A program made the position numbers and the translations under genes. Positions 10,179-22,300 of a stretch of DNA of 64,000 nt are shown here, one piece after another; the first letter of the stretch is position 1, and every line of letters begins with the position of its first letter. The notes below the pieces were generated by a model. That model was given only the letters and a program-made list of their open reading frames with translations, had not been told where the DNA came from and did not search any database. Source of the DNA: Anisodus tanguticus (lineage: Eukaryota; Streptophyta; Magnoliopsida; Solanales; Solanaceae); the NCBI GenBank assembly GCA_034509755.1, contig CM067545.1, positions 49,035,062 to 49,099,061 on the forward strand, written 5' to 3'.

Positions 10179-12437
10179 ATGAAATTATTATTATTTCATA
10201 ACATGCATCTTTTAAAGGGAAATGAGATTTTAACTAAACATGGTAATTTCAGTCCTAGAACTGTGAGAGATGTCCTTCTTGGTTATGGTTCTTCACAAAA
10301 GGGATATAAGCTTTATGACATGGAAAATAGAATAATTTTCATGAGCAGGGATGTGATATTCATGAAGTTAGTTTTTCCTTTTAAAAATGACACAGAGGAC
10401 ATACATGGTTTTATGAGATCACGTGAGCATTTTTGCTATGATGATATAGTTTATCCACAGAACCTGGGAGTTATGTACAATGATTCAGCAATACAAGATA
10501 CATGTGAAGGCACATACACTGAGAGTGTCACTGCTGCAATTGATAATCCAGAACAACAAACTGTAGAATTGCCAAATGGAGCAGTACCATCTGAAACTGA
10601 TATTAGAATATATGCAAGAACAAGTAGACCCCCCACGCCCATATGGCACAAAGATTACATTATCAAATATAGTTCTGGTAACTGTTTGTATTCCATAGCT
10701 AATGAAATAGACCATACATGACTATCATATGTGTATCATAATTTTATGGCACAAGTGTCTGTTGACACTGAATCTTATAGCTACTCAGAGGTTGCAACAT
10801 ATAAAAAGGTAGGTAGAAGCAATGAAGATTGAGATTCATGCACTAGAGGATAACAAGACATGGGAACTGGTTAATCTCCCAAAAGGGAAAAGGCCATTGG
10901 ATGTAGGTGGGTGGACAAAATAAAATACAAAGCATCAGGAGAAGTGAAAAGATCTAAATCAGATTAGTAGCCAAAGGGTACAACCAAAATGAGGGTCTTG
11001 ACTATCAAGAAACATTCTCACCTGTGGTCAAAATGACCACTGTGAGATCAGTGATATCTGTTGCAGTTGCTAAATAGTGTAGAATTCACTAAATGGATGT
11101 GTACAATGCTTTTCTGCAAAAAGATCTCTATGAAGAAGTATATATGACACTACCGGAGGGTTTCAATGCAGATAGAGGACAAAAACAAGTGTGTAGATTG
11201 TTAAAGTCTCTATATGGTCTAAAACAAGCTTCGAGGCAGTAGAATATTAAGCTCACTTTTTATTCAATGTCACATGGACTATTCTTTGTTTACTAAATAA
11301 AATGAGAATGATAAGATAGTTGTGGTACTTGTATATGTTGATGATTTACTTATTACTGGTAATGACTCAACTTTTATTCAAAACACCAAGGAAACACTTC
11401 AATCAACATTCAAGATGAAAGATTTAGGAGAACTTAGATATTTTTTTGGTATAGAGTTTGCAAGAAGCTCTCAGGGTATCCTTATGCACCAAAGAAAATA
11501 TGTTTTAGAACTTATATCTGATATGGGGTTAGCAGGTTCTAAGAGTGTCTCCTCACCCATGTAAATGAACCAGAAGCTCACAACTGTGAAGTATGATCAA
11601 TATGTTGCTTCACAGTCTACTTCAGATACTGCAACATCCACTCATGCACCTGACTTGTCATTGGCAGATCTCAGTATTTATAGGAGGCTGATTGGAAGAT
11701 TAAATAGAATCAACTTGAACTCGGGACCGCTATTCGAAATCTTAGTGAAACATTGGATTTCTATATCTCACAAATACCAGACCTAATATAGTATTTGTTG
11801 TACAATGCTTGAGTCAATTCATGCAAATTCCTAAAACTTCACACATGGAAGCTGGCATGAGACTAGTTAGATACATTAGACATGCACCAGGGTCAGGCAT
11901 TCTTATGTCCAGTTACAATAATTCTCAACTTCATGTGTTATATGATGTAAATTGGGGGTCATGTGTCAATAGCAGGAGATCTATTATTGGGTACCTTATA
12001 ATGTTTGGGCATTCACCTGTATCCTGGAAGTCTAAGAAATAAGTGATTGTTTCGAGGAGTTCAACAGAGGCTGAGTATAGAGTCATGGCATCCTCAGTTG
12101 CAGAAGTAGTCCGGCTTATTGGTTTGTACAAGGAACTTGGCATACAAGTTCAGTTGCCAGTTTCTATTTTCACTGACAGCAAATCTGCACTTCATATTGC
12201 TGTCAATCATGTCTTTCATGAACGAACCAAACATATTGCCATTGATTGCCATTTTATAAGGGAAATGATTCAAGAAGGGCTCATTCATGTTGCTTATCTG
12301 CCTGATGCAAAACAACCTGCAGATTTGCTCACCAAAGCCCTTGGTAGTGTTTATCATGCTCATTTAGTGTCCAAGCTAGGAATGAAGAACATATTCATAT
12401 CTCCTAGCTTGAGGGGTGTGTGTGTGTGGAACTAATA
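10179..12437 (+). pseudogene. Decayed Ty1-copia polyprotein (integrase tail, RT, RNase H)
   Basis: Frame 10179-10721 encodes the integrase C-terminal region (VLLGYGSSQKGYKLYD, then SRDVIF). Frames near 10800-11300 hold RT motifs broken by stops (SPVVKMTT, MDVYNAFLQKDLYEEVYM, CRLLKSLYGLKQAS). Frame 11322-11564 has the catalytic LVYVDDLLITG and FKMKDLGELRYFFGIE. Frames 11809-12042 and 12043-12435 hold RNase H (SRSSTEAEYR, FTDSKSALHIA, PADLLTKALG). Gag, protease and the integrase core are missing, and stops and frameshifts are many. It is a non-functional 5'-truncated relic. Confidence 0.93.
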
Positions 12438-12690
12438 GAGAAGTTCACAAGAATACCATGAGGAGGAATGTATGATAATATTATTATTGAGTTTCTTATG
12501 TTTGTTGAGTTTGGTTAGAGTTAGTTATGTAGTTAATAGATATTTTTGGATGTATTGTAGTGTGTACATATATAACCCTTGTAAAGCATTGTAGATATAA
12601 TTCAGATACATGGAATATTATCTCTCTCGAGCACCAAATTCCCTTTGTTTTCTCTGTACTTCATCAATGACAGTCTAGCCATTTTTGCTC
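12410..12690 (+). mobile_element. Probable 3' LTR of the decayed copia relic
   Basis: Directly behind the RNase H frame a purine-rich GCTTGAGGGG stretch (polypurine-tract-like) leads into TGTGTG sequence. This is followed by AT-rich DNA with a TATATAACCC promoter-like box near 12570 and a leader-like region rich in CTCT. The order fits a copia 3' LTR. No partner LTR is present, so both edges are approximate. Confidence 0.5.
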
Positions 12691-13353
12691 GATTTCTTCT
12701 TCTAGTACCATTGAAGGAGCTCAACAATGGGGCCTACATTTCCTTTAGTAAACTTAAACTTATGCACTATGTTTTTTAGTACTATTTTTGTTTGATTAAT
12801 CTGTTTCCAAACGTGCTCAATAAATTAGTAAAAGGTTGCATTACCTTCAAAATTATCCTTAAACATGTTTTCCTTTTCCAAGATTTGTTTTCTTAAAAAA
12901 ATAAATTTACTAAATAATCTATCTATCTCAAGAATTAAGTATTTTGGCAAGCTAAATTTCTTTCAAGTCAAAGGGGTGGCCAATAGGGCGGGTACGGGGC
13001 AGAGCGGGTCTCGGCGTGACGGGACCCGACGGTACGGGAAGGGCTGGACCGGTCCTCCGGCGGGATCCGCCGATGTACCGTCCCGTCGCAAAAGGGGACC
13101 AGTCTTATCGGGGCGGGGCAGGATCGGGGCATTTACGGGATTTTTCAATTTTTTTTCCACTTAATTTAAAAAAATAACATATATAAACAACTCAATAATT
13201 GAATAAGATAGTGTAATAAAAATATCACAAGGCATTTTTTGTGCCTCTTATATTATTTAATAGAAATATTTTTTTTTTGTAATACAATTTCAAAATTGCA
13301 ACTTTGTGATGTTGAAAGTTGCAAATAACATAGTAAAATTACAATTAAAAAAA

Positions 13354-13680
13354 TTACATATTTAAAAAAACCTTTTCTAGTTTCTTCACAATGTCTTGTG
13401 GTTCTTCGGTTGAAATTGGAATTTGTTGGTCAAATTGCTCGACGTCGCTTTCACCTCTGTCGGATAAGATTTCGTTGTAGTTTTTATCGTCTTCTTCGTT
13501 GATTTTCGGTTGACCGCACCTTCTACGCTCCGCTCGTATCCAATAGCTGAATAATACTGTAATCTCTAAGTTGTCTTCCGCTAACGAGTGTATGTGCTCT
13601 CCTATTTGAAATCTTCCAGCAGAAAAAACGCTTGCAGACGTTGTTGATGACGCTTGAATGTTCAACACATCTCGGGCCAT
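13354..13680 (-). pseudogene. hAT transposase C-terminal dimerisation domain remnant
   Basis: The 108-codon frame carries the hAT dimerisation hallmark MARDVLNIQASSTTSASVFS, then AGRFQIGEHIHSLAEDNLEI and a short acidic tail. This normally forms the C-terminus of RICESLEEPER/Tag1-like transposases. It is separated from the N-terminal frames by about 900 bp of broken sequence. Confidence 0.88.
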
Positions 13681-14585
13681 CTTTTACAGTGTCGAAAATG
13701 TCTTCTCATTCTCCCTCAGTATTTCAGCAAGTCTTCACGTCCTTCTTCAATGAGAACTGCTTGGTGCGGTACAACACCCTGCAAAACAAAAACATCAAAC
13801 TCGCTAACTTGATTAGTAGTGGTACCACTATACATTCTATTTCTAAGGTTTTCAATACTTGCTGCAGAAACATCATGTCTTTTTTGAAGTTGTATTGAAG
13901 AAGAAGATGGTATGGAAGCCGGTTGGTTGCTAGCACTTTCTTGTTGGTAATATCTATATACTTTTTTACATTCATCGTGTATGCTAGATAAAACTTATTT
14001 TTAGTTGGTTCCTTAGGTGGTTGGTCATTTGTATTTTTTGGAGTTGGAGGTAGAAGTACATCTATACAATCATAAATAGTTTCAATAAGTGTTCTACAAC
14101 CGTCTATTTTAATAGTCGAATTTAATACAACACCAATAATATAAATAGTGGGAATATGAATAATTTTTTTTTAATTTGATAAATATTTTTTTAATAGGTG
14201 CCTTATAATATAATTTTTTCATATATTCACTAAGTAATAAAAATATTAGAGCTATATAAAATAACATAGTTGAAATAGTAGGATAATATATACCAGAAAA
14301 TTCTTTTGTTGCTTGAAAAAAATTCTCTAAAAATACAATAAGTTATGGAATTTTTTTCAATCATTATCTACAACCATATCAGTTGGATTTCGATTATGGC
14401 GTTAAAAAATAAAGTTATAGGTCTTCTATAATCATAAGCAACAAGTAGTTGTTCGTATAAAGAATTCCACCAGTCGCTACTTCTTCGAGAATTTTTCTAT
14501 AAGGCAGTCCACAATCGTGACAAGTTTTTTCTTTATTCTTTTTTTCTTGTATTCTGTTACTTCTAAAAATAAAGTTTATAGCAAA

Positions 14586-15140
14586 TTATATTTTATTAAG
14601 AATGTTTTCAAAAAGTGATAGATCATCCTTTACAACTAAGTTATAAATATGGCACGCACATTTTACATGAAAATTATTAGGAAAAGATGGAGTTAAAAGA
14701 TCTTTTAAAAGTCTAATAGCATAATTATTAGAAAAAACATTATCTAATGTAATAGTAATAATTTTGTCAGTTATACCATAATAATCGCAAACTTGATGAA
14801 TATTTTCTGAAATAAAAGTTGCATTGTGCCTATCATCAATATATCTATATGCTAAAATACATTTTTGCATAGACCATTTATAATATATCCAATGACATGT
14901 TACAGTTAAATAATCATTGCCGTTAATACTACGGCCTATATCAGACGTGATAGACACTTTGCCAAGAAAATGATATAATGAATAACGTAAATGTTGTTGA
15001 TATTCATGTGCAAATTTTAAAAACATCTCTCCCAACAGTTGATCTAGGAAAACCGTTAAAAGCAGGATTATACATATCTTTAATGTAATGAATAAAACCA
15101 GTAGAGGAAGAAAATGAAAAAGGCAAACCCTCCACCTCAA
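14586..15140 (-). pseudogene. hAT transposase catalytic-region remnant
   Basis: The first part (about 60 residues) is out of frame noise. From about residue 58 it reads GKVSITSDIGRSINGNDYLT, then CHWIYYKWSMQKCILAYRYID and ITLDNVFSNNYAIRLL, then CACHIYNLVVKDDL. These match the conserved central block of plant hAT transposases (SITSDxWTS...YLxVTxHWI...CAAHILNLIV). It ends in a stop before the region that would hold the catalytic Glu. It is inactive. Confidence 0.85.
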
Positions 15141-15188
15141 CTAATTTTGCTATTGCTTCCCTATTTCTATGTTTATTGTATTTAGGGC

Positions 15189-15745
15189 CTACAATCCCCC
15201 CGTCATCGGGTTAATTTGACCATGTACTTGGTCCGGAACAATATTTGAACCTTGTCCCGACTGAGAGCGCATTGGCGCACCCGACTTTGTAGCCTCATAT
15301 TCATCCCACCTAGCTTTGTGAAAGTTTTGTACATGTCTCAATAAACCTCCCGTCTCACCCTGACCTTTTTCCATTTTAAATTTATAAATATTTTTACAAA
15401 TTTGACATCTAACTACTTGATTCTCCTGGTCCCTATAAAAGAAGCGCATGCATCTAATTTTAATTTTCATTGTGTTGGGCATCGTCTCATACTAGGGGGA
15501 ATATGAGGCGTTCCAATTTCAGTCTGAGGTGCACTGGTGAATGTGTCATCTAGATTATCTTCTAAATTAAAGTATGATTGAGTTGCAGAAAATATCTCTT
15601 CGTCTAATGGTATATCATTAAAAAAAATCGGTTCATCTATATGAGTGTAATCAATCAAATCATCATGTCTAGGAATATGATGACTAGAAGAAGTACCCCT
15701 GCCCTTGTTACCCCTACTAGAAGAAGCACCCTTACCCTTAAACAT
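15189..15745 (-). pseudogene. hAT transposase N-terminus with BED zinc finger
   Basis: Two overlapping frames (15745-15467 and 15482-15189) form the transposase N-terminus. An acidic/Ser-rich leader comes first. A BED-type finger follows, with VRCQICKNIYKFKMEKGQGE, then LLRHVQNFHK supplying C-x2-C and H-x4-H. BED fingers bind transposon ends and so may read the GC-rich subterminal words. The frames overlap by 16 bases in different phases, so a frameshift separates them. Confidence 0.8.
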
Positions 15746-16634
15746 TTCTCATATTCCTTCAATTTTAATTATGCTAATAGATAATTAAAGATAATGAAAT
15801 TAAATGCGCTAATTAAAATAAAGTAACAATAATAATTTAAAGAAGGAACGAAGGTACCAAACGCCAACGTAACGTCGTCGTGTAATCGAGATTGAAAATT
15901 AAAATTTTGCTCGATGGATGATCCTCAAGCTAGTTGTCAACTTCACTCCCAATTTTTGAACTTTGATATAGTTATACAAATGAACAAATAAAATTTAATA
16001 TTTAGTAGACAATGTAGACTTGTAGAGAGATAGATTGAGGGATTAGAGAGGTTGTAGGAAGATTTGTGAGAAATATGAAGAAAAAATGAGATATTTATAG
16101 TTGAAAATTTGGGTTAAAGTGTAAAAATATTAACATAGGGATTAAAAATAAATATTAAGGGGGTAAGAGGAGGCCAAAAATGGCCGTTGCACAACAGCCA
16201 TATATATTTTGCAAAGGGGAGGGGATCGGGCGGGACCGGGCCTGGGTCGGGATGGGCTCGGGCGGGACGAGCCCAGGTCCCGTCCCGAGTTTGAGTCCGA
16301 TTTATTTTATTTCGTTTCAGGTGTAGGCATTATGATTAGAAAAAATATTTTAAAACGTTATTCATAAGTGGTATGACTAAAGTACTCTTATTTCTTCTCA
16401 AATAAGTAATTAATTATTATATACATTTTCAAACAAAGTAACGACGATAAAAAACTTAATTAATTTTTAAATTTTTTAAAATAACTAATATTCTATATCA
16501 ATTATTTTGACCAAATAAATTGATAAGAAAGACCTAAGGGAGTACCTTAGACAAATAAGCAATTGAAAATATCTCCGATAAAATATGTGCAAACAACAAT
16601 AAGATATTCAATTTATTTTCAAATAATGGGGTTT

Positions 16635-16725
16635 GTTTTGGGGAGGGTAGAATGTACGCAAAACTTACCTTTACTTTAGGAGGTGGAGAGACTGTTTTCA
16701 GAAGACCATCGGCTCAAGAGAAAAC
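16635..16725 (-). mobile_element. SINE/RTE-type (TTG)-family retroposon tail remnant
   Basis: The minus strand reads CTTGAGCCGATGGTC, then TCTCCACC, then AAGTTTTGCGTACATTCTAC and CCTCCCC. This is the conserved 3' region of the Solanaceae TS/Au-type SINEs and their partner LINE. The (TTG) tail is lost. Confidence 0.7.
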
Positions 16726-17338
16726 ATGACAAAAAAGTCAGATAAAGTTTAAAGAAAATAGAGTAAAGTAAGGTAAGGTAAAGTAAAGTACAAAGATCAT
16801 AATAAAATACTATAGCTTAGCATCAATGGAGAGATTTTAATAGTAAATGCATCAAACTAATATGATAATCGAAGTACAAAAAATAGTAAATAGTGATAGA
16901 AAAAGGGCAGGAACCTATCGATACATGACACACATACTATTACCTAACCATCAATCTTAATCCGCATTCTTCACAACCTCCTATTTAAGATGTGATAATA
17001 AAAAAATAAAGGTAGCAGTACATTTTTAATTTCCAACAATTAAATATTTATCACGAGCACCCCGAGAAGCATTACTTTCAATATGAGTGTCGAGCTTTGA
17101 ATATTTATAAAAATAAATAATTTCAGTTTGTCACTTTGTTGTTGAAGCCGCCGCCTTATAAGGCAGTCAATTTTGGTGGGACCCGTTTCCCGCCTTCCTT
17201 TATTTAACACGAGAATTAAAATGTGGTTCATGAGGAACCATTAAAGAATTGAACTTTGGTCCATCTATAATAGCCCAATAAGGGGTCGTTATAAAAAAAA
17301 GTTGGTATAATGCAAAGATTAATAATGCAACATTATTA

Positions 17339-17730
17339 TTCCGTCCGTCTTAATTTATGTATACATTTTCTTCTTTAAAGTTTGTTTGACTTATATTAGG
17401 TGTATTATTTGAATAAATTAAAAAATATTTTTAAATATTTATTTTTAAATCAAAATAATAAAAGTAAATCAAAAATCGTAATGAATACTTATTACTTTTT
17501 CTAACTTATGACCTATGCTTATAAGCCATACCATTCAAATAGGGTCTTAGTCTATCTAAAAAGGAAGATTACTTTTTCTATTATTAGAAATACTTTAATT
17601 TTAATTTTTTTTAAATTTTAATAAAATAATTTATAATTATACAAATTTCTAATGTCTATTTTAGACCAAATTTTTTCTTTAAACTTTTTGTCTAGTCAAC
17701 AAATATTATATAAATTGTGACGAATGGAGT
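17339..17730. mobile_element. Degenerate Stowaway-like MITE
   Basis: The left end CCGTCCGTCTTAATTTATGT pairs, with mismatches, with the right end ATTGTGACGAATGGAGTG. The interior is AT-rich and non-coding. TA flanks are not clear, so the edges are approximate. Confidence 0.55.
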
Positions 17731-18015
17731 GTTTGATTGATAGCAAAAGATATAAGATTGAGTAGGATGAGAAGTATATTTTTTTTTTTTAATTCTCGTA
17801 TCACTAATGTTTATATTCTTATTTCATAATTTAATTTGCACAAATAAATATATAGTTTTCCTTGTAATAAAGTACTAACCAAACAATGTAATACATTATG
17901 TTGAAATTTAAATATAAGTTAATTCCACTTACTTCACCAATCAAATAATGTATATGGAATCCTAGTTGTTATAACAAGATTATTTTTTCTCAAAATACAA
18001 CCAAACGAGCATTAA

Positions 18016-18445
18016 GGATGTGTTTGGTATGAAGAAACATATTTTCCTGAAATGATTGGGCGTAAAGCATCTGTAGGTGAATTTTAAGTCCGCCATCAAA
18101 TTTCAAAATAATAAATAATTTATTTTACTTTTTCATATTAAATAAATAGTCAAAGAAAGATGTTATTGCAAGAACATTTATATCTAATTTAGAAAAATAC
18201 TTATGAGAGTGGGTAAGGAAATAACTATCTAGGGTGATAAGGGTGGGGGCGTCAAGGATTAGAGAAGGTTAAGGGTCGGGGGTGGATAAGAAACAATAAA
18301 TTAAAAATGCCATATGAAAATTGTTTTTTCTATTCTCGCTAATTCTTTCCTAATTATCAAGAAATTTATTCAATATTTAAATTTATCAAAAATGAGAAAA
18401 TTAAAAACATAATTTGAAAAATATTCTCCTCTGTGCCAAGCACAT
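18016..18445. mobile_element. TIR element of the GGGTGTGTTCGGTAT family, short copy
   Basis: The left end GGATGTGTTTGGTATGAAG, then CATATTTTCC, pairs with the right end GAATATTCTCCTCTGTGCC..., ending AAGCACAT. The interior holds the G-rich words GGGTGATAAGGGTGGGGG and GGTCGGGGGTGG seen also in the two larger copies at 34948-36144 and 37644-38669. Confidence 0.6.
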
Positions 18446-18660
18446 TAAGAGGTGGGTTGGTAGCCGATTAGGAATTAGGTCATTCATGTATAAAATCTTT
18501 CGTGAGTTATCATGTTTGGTAGCATTTTTTTTTTGCTATGTATAAAGTTTAACACACTTAAAACGATGGTTGATTTACAATTTAGAAACTCATATAATAG
18601 TACATGTATAAGCTATGAGAAAATGTACTATTTTATATAAAATACAAAATGAAATAACTA

Positions 18661-18944
18661 CTCACCCTGTCTTAAATTATTTGTTGTAGTTATTAAAACT
18701 AGTTATTTCAAATTATTTATCGTTTAGAAATTTAGGCACAATTAATTATATTTTCACAATTTTATCCTTAGTAAAATTTTGTCATTAATGAAGATGACAC
18801 ATAAATAGAATAAATATTTAATGTAGAGATATTATATAACTAAGACATAAATAATGATAAATTAATCAATTATTTGTTTTAATTAATATTTATCTTAAAA
18901 GACGTGTAAAGTAAAAAATGACAAATCATTTGAGATGAAGAAAG
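18661..18944. mobile_element. Stowaway-type MITE
   Basis: Ends CTCACCCTGTCTTAAATTAT and ATTTGAGATGAAGAAAG are imperfect inverted complements flanked by TA. The interior matches the MITE at 7385-7656. It lies about 0.7 kb upstream of the acetolactate synthase subunit start codon. Confidence 0.78.
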
Positions 18945-19249
18945 TAATACACAAATAACTAAATTCTTCACAAAATAATTACATAAATTCTCTCGTAACT
19001 AATTATTATAAAAAAGAATAACCCAATATATTAAACTTCCGGTATACCTAAAATTCGAAGGAGTACTAAACCACAATGGCATAACCACTATATTACTAAT
19101 ATAGTAATAAATGACTAAACTCTATCAGGCTACAAAACGACTACCTCCATATTCTTATACGTGGCAGCCTCAGGTTTTCCATAACCTTTCAGCTTCCGTG
19201 AACTCCCTGTGACATTAGCAAATCACCTGTCACCGTTTTATTGACAAGT

Positions 19250-19356
19250 GATATAAAATGACTAGAAAATTGCTAAAATTCATAATAATTCATCCACCTT
19301 TTAATTTCACTCCGAAAGTGTACCTACACTACAACTAAATTTAAAGCAAAACCACC
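19250..19356 (+). promoter_or_regulatory. Core promoter and leader of the acetolactate synthase subunit gene
   Basis: ATATAAAATG with TATAAA at 19252-19257 predicts transcription start near 19285 and a leader of about 70 nt. The leader ends in ACCACCATGG, an ideal plant start context. No upstream ATG was seen in the short leader. Confidence 0.6.
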
Positions 19357-22300
19357 ATGGCGGCGGCGGCGACGGCGATGGCAACGGCAGCGGTGTCGCA
19401 GTGTCCAATAGCAGGGATGAGGAACAAGAGCTTGGTACCGGCATTGAGTAAACCAGCTCCAGTGGGAAGAACTAGCAGCCGGAATTTCAATTTCGGTCTT
19501 AAAAAGCTCTCGTCGGTTAATTTTACAGTAAATGCTGCGGCGAGTAGTAGTGGAAGTGGTAGCACTGATAATGGCGCTGTTTCTGTGACACGTACTGCTC
19601 CAGCACCTCCTACTCCACCTTCAAGCACTCGGTAAGCAACGATTAGACATATTTTGTTCATTATTAGGTGCACGTGAAGTTGAACTTTGTTTGGATATTG
19701 GTAGTTATTTGATCGTGGAGTTGTTTGGACATTGTAAAGAGAGATTGGAGATATTTTGGGTTAATGTACAACCAGAATAGCGCAAAGTATAACACGATCA
19801 ACTGACCATTTTCCATTAGGAAATATAGTTCTATTTTTTAATTTCCTTGGAATTACTTGTGTTCTAGCAATTGATTAATGAGTATGATTATTTTAATATC
19901 ATTAACTATTTTTTTGATCCGAGAGTCTATTGGAAACCGACTCTGCCCCACACAAAGCTAGAGGTAAGGTCTGCTACATCCTATTCTTTCCCGACCCCAT
20001 TTGTGAGAATACACTGTGTATGTTGTTGTTGTATTAACATGTTTTTTGACAGGTTAGTAACTATATGTCAATTGAAGTAAAACGAGGAGGTACATTAGTT
20101 TATCATTGCTGTGACAGTGACACTCTTTTTGGTGGAGTACTTAAGCCTTTCCCACTTTGATTAGTAAATTACATAAGAAGGGGAGCCTCTTGGAGTAACT
20201 GGTAAAGTTGCTTCCATTTGACCAGGAGGCCCATGTGTTCAAGCCGTGGAAACAACCTCTCTCAGAAATATGAGAAGACTGCGTACAATAGAACCATAGA
20301 ACCTTGTGGTACGGCCCTTCCCCGGACCCCGCGCATAGCGGGAGCTTAGTGCACCGGGCTGCACTTTTTTCTCTCCCTCGCTATTTGCACGAGTCCAATT
20401 GATGTTCTGTTTACAAAATGACTGGTTTCTTGGTTGATTAGACTTTTTGACTCCGTCTCATGATTCTAATGGAATATTAAGCCATGAACAGTAAAAAGTG
20501 TTATATTCCTGGAGTAACAGAATTTCTTTATCCAATACCAGTTTCTTAACCAGCTGATTGATAAAAGGATAAAGTTCTCTGGTTTTTGAATATATAATGA
20601 GTTTTTTCATATCACAATCTTCTATAACTCTTTATATCGGTTATTCCCTTTCTTCCGTATTTATTCTGTTTAAACTTAACTCTAACTGGAAAAAGGCTGC
20701 CATGTTCATGGATAGCATGGCAAATCCAGGATTGATTTGCAAGTTGTACAATTAACAAGATCTGGGTATTTCAATTAGTCATCTATCTTCTTTACATTTT
20801 GATTGACTTATTGAAAAAAATAATTTTCTTTACCTTTTGATGGTCACCATGAATTATATAGAGCTTGTTTAATATCTGCCTCTCATGGAGTTGTAATTCC
20901 ATGTTTGTATATTTTCAGAGTGAAAAGTCACACAATTTCAGTATTTGTTGGGGATGAAAGTGGTATAATAAACAGAATTGCTGGAGTTTTTGCTCGAAGG
21001 GGTTACAATATTGAGTCACTTGCTGTTGGTTTGAACAAGGATAAAGCTCTCTTTACCATAGTGGTCTCTGGAACTGAAAAGGTCTTGCAACAAGTTGTAG
21101 AGCAGCTCAACAAGCTTGTGAATGTCATGAAGGTTAGTCTTTATCATCTGAAATATCACACTGTATTTCATTGTTAACCTTATTAAATTTATCTATCTGG
21201 GTTTCTAAGAAAGTCTTTATAGTGGGAAGGTACCAATTTGATAAATTCTATAGGCTCTACTGCGTGCAGTTGTGTGTTTGTGCCTATGGCATGACTAGCC
21301 ACACACATCAGTTACTCGTTTATACGTTGCTATCAATCGATCCCCTCTTAACTCACACAATATCTTCCTGCTTGTGATATGGTCTTGTAAAAACATTTAT
21401 GGTGGTTATATTTGTAGGCAATCATTATTTGCAAAAGTTCTTTGAGACTTTTTGAAGAGGAAATTGTGATTTGTAAAATAGCAGTAGGTTTGCACACTTA
21501 TTTTCCCTTGCCTTAGACATGCTAAACATGAAAACGATTAGTAACAATGTGCTCTCTCGTCCAAGCAATGGATTAGTTAAACTAGTACCTGGATAGACAT
21601 TCTCTTAACTGGGATATGACTTGTTGTCAACTTCCCGTGCATAATCATCAAATCGAGGTATATCCTTAAATATCTTTGCACTTCAAAAAAAAAGAGACGT
21701 ATTTATTCAATTCTTCTGCAGTGAAACAAAATTATATCTACACTATAATCAGTTGTCATAAAACATTCCATTCTTCCTAATTTGTTTTTGTATGATGTTT
21801 CAGGTGGAGGATCTGTCAAGAGAAGCACAAGTGGAACGGGAATTGATGCTCATAAAACTGAATGCAGACGCAACCACAAAAGCTGAGGTATACAGTACAC
21901 CGCTTGCTTTCCATGTTTAACTTTGTTCCTATATCAGCAATATTTCTAAATAAATGAGTTGGAACAATCTTCCTATTGATTTATTTTTTGGGCCAAATTG
22001 TTGTGGGGGTAGCTTTTTTTCAAATTTAGATCTTTGCCATACTGCAGTTAGCCTATTAATCATCTATTTGCATGAGACACTCCAGCTAAGTCCGTTTACC
22101 CTCTGAGGTAACTAAATTGATCAAATGGGAAAGTAAAGAACTGGAAATCTTTCTCACCAAATTTTTCCTTAAAAAGTGCTGGAAATCTATGAAGTAAAGA
22201 AGGATCTAATTCCATGAAGATCCGTTGTAAACGAGAAAACGGGGTTCTTTTCCTTTTAGGTAGTAATTTGATTGCAGGCATATAATAAAAAACTGTTAAG

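Larger units (their letters stand above)
12969..16290 (-). mobile_element. Decayed autonomous hAT transposon with GC-rich subterminal repeats
   Basis: The left end CAAAGGGGTGGCCAATAGGG resembles hAT termini. It is followed to about 13140 by dense GGGACCCG, GGCGGGT and GGGGCGGGGC words. The right side at 16205-16295 has matching words (GGGCGGGACCGGGCC, GGTCCCGTCCCG). Between them lie minus-strand transposase remnants and AT-rich filler. The left flank TTTCAAGT and the right flank TTTCAGGT (16316-16323) could be an 8-bp target duplication with one change, but the right terminus itself does not complement the left one well. The edges are therefore approximate. Confidence 0.75.

Noticed and set aside
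10179..12437. Endogenous pararetrovirus
   Set aside because: Domain order is integrase, RT, RNase H of Ty1-copia, with no movement- or coat-protein motifs.
12969..13160. GC-rich frames on both strands as a small protein gene
   Set aside because: They fall in the subterminal GC-rich repeats of the hAT element and have only repeat-driven composition.
12961..16323. Firm 8-bp target duplication of the hAT element (TTTCAAGT / TTTCAGGT)
   Set aside because: One mismatch, and the right terminus does not mirror the left CAAAGGGG end, so it is kept only as a possibility.
19341..19673. Minus-strand 110-codon frame
   Set aside because: It is antisense to the transit-peptide exon of the acetolactate synthase subunit, whose exon structure is complete on the plus strand.
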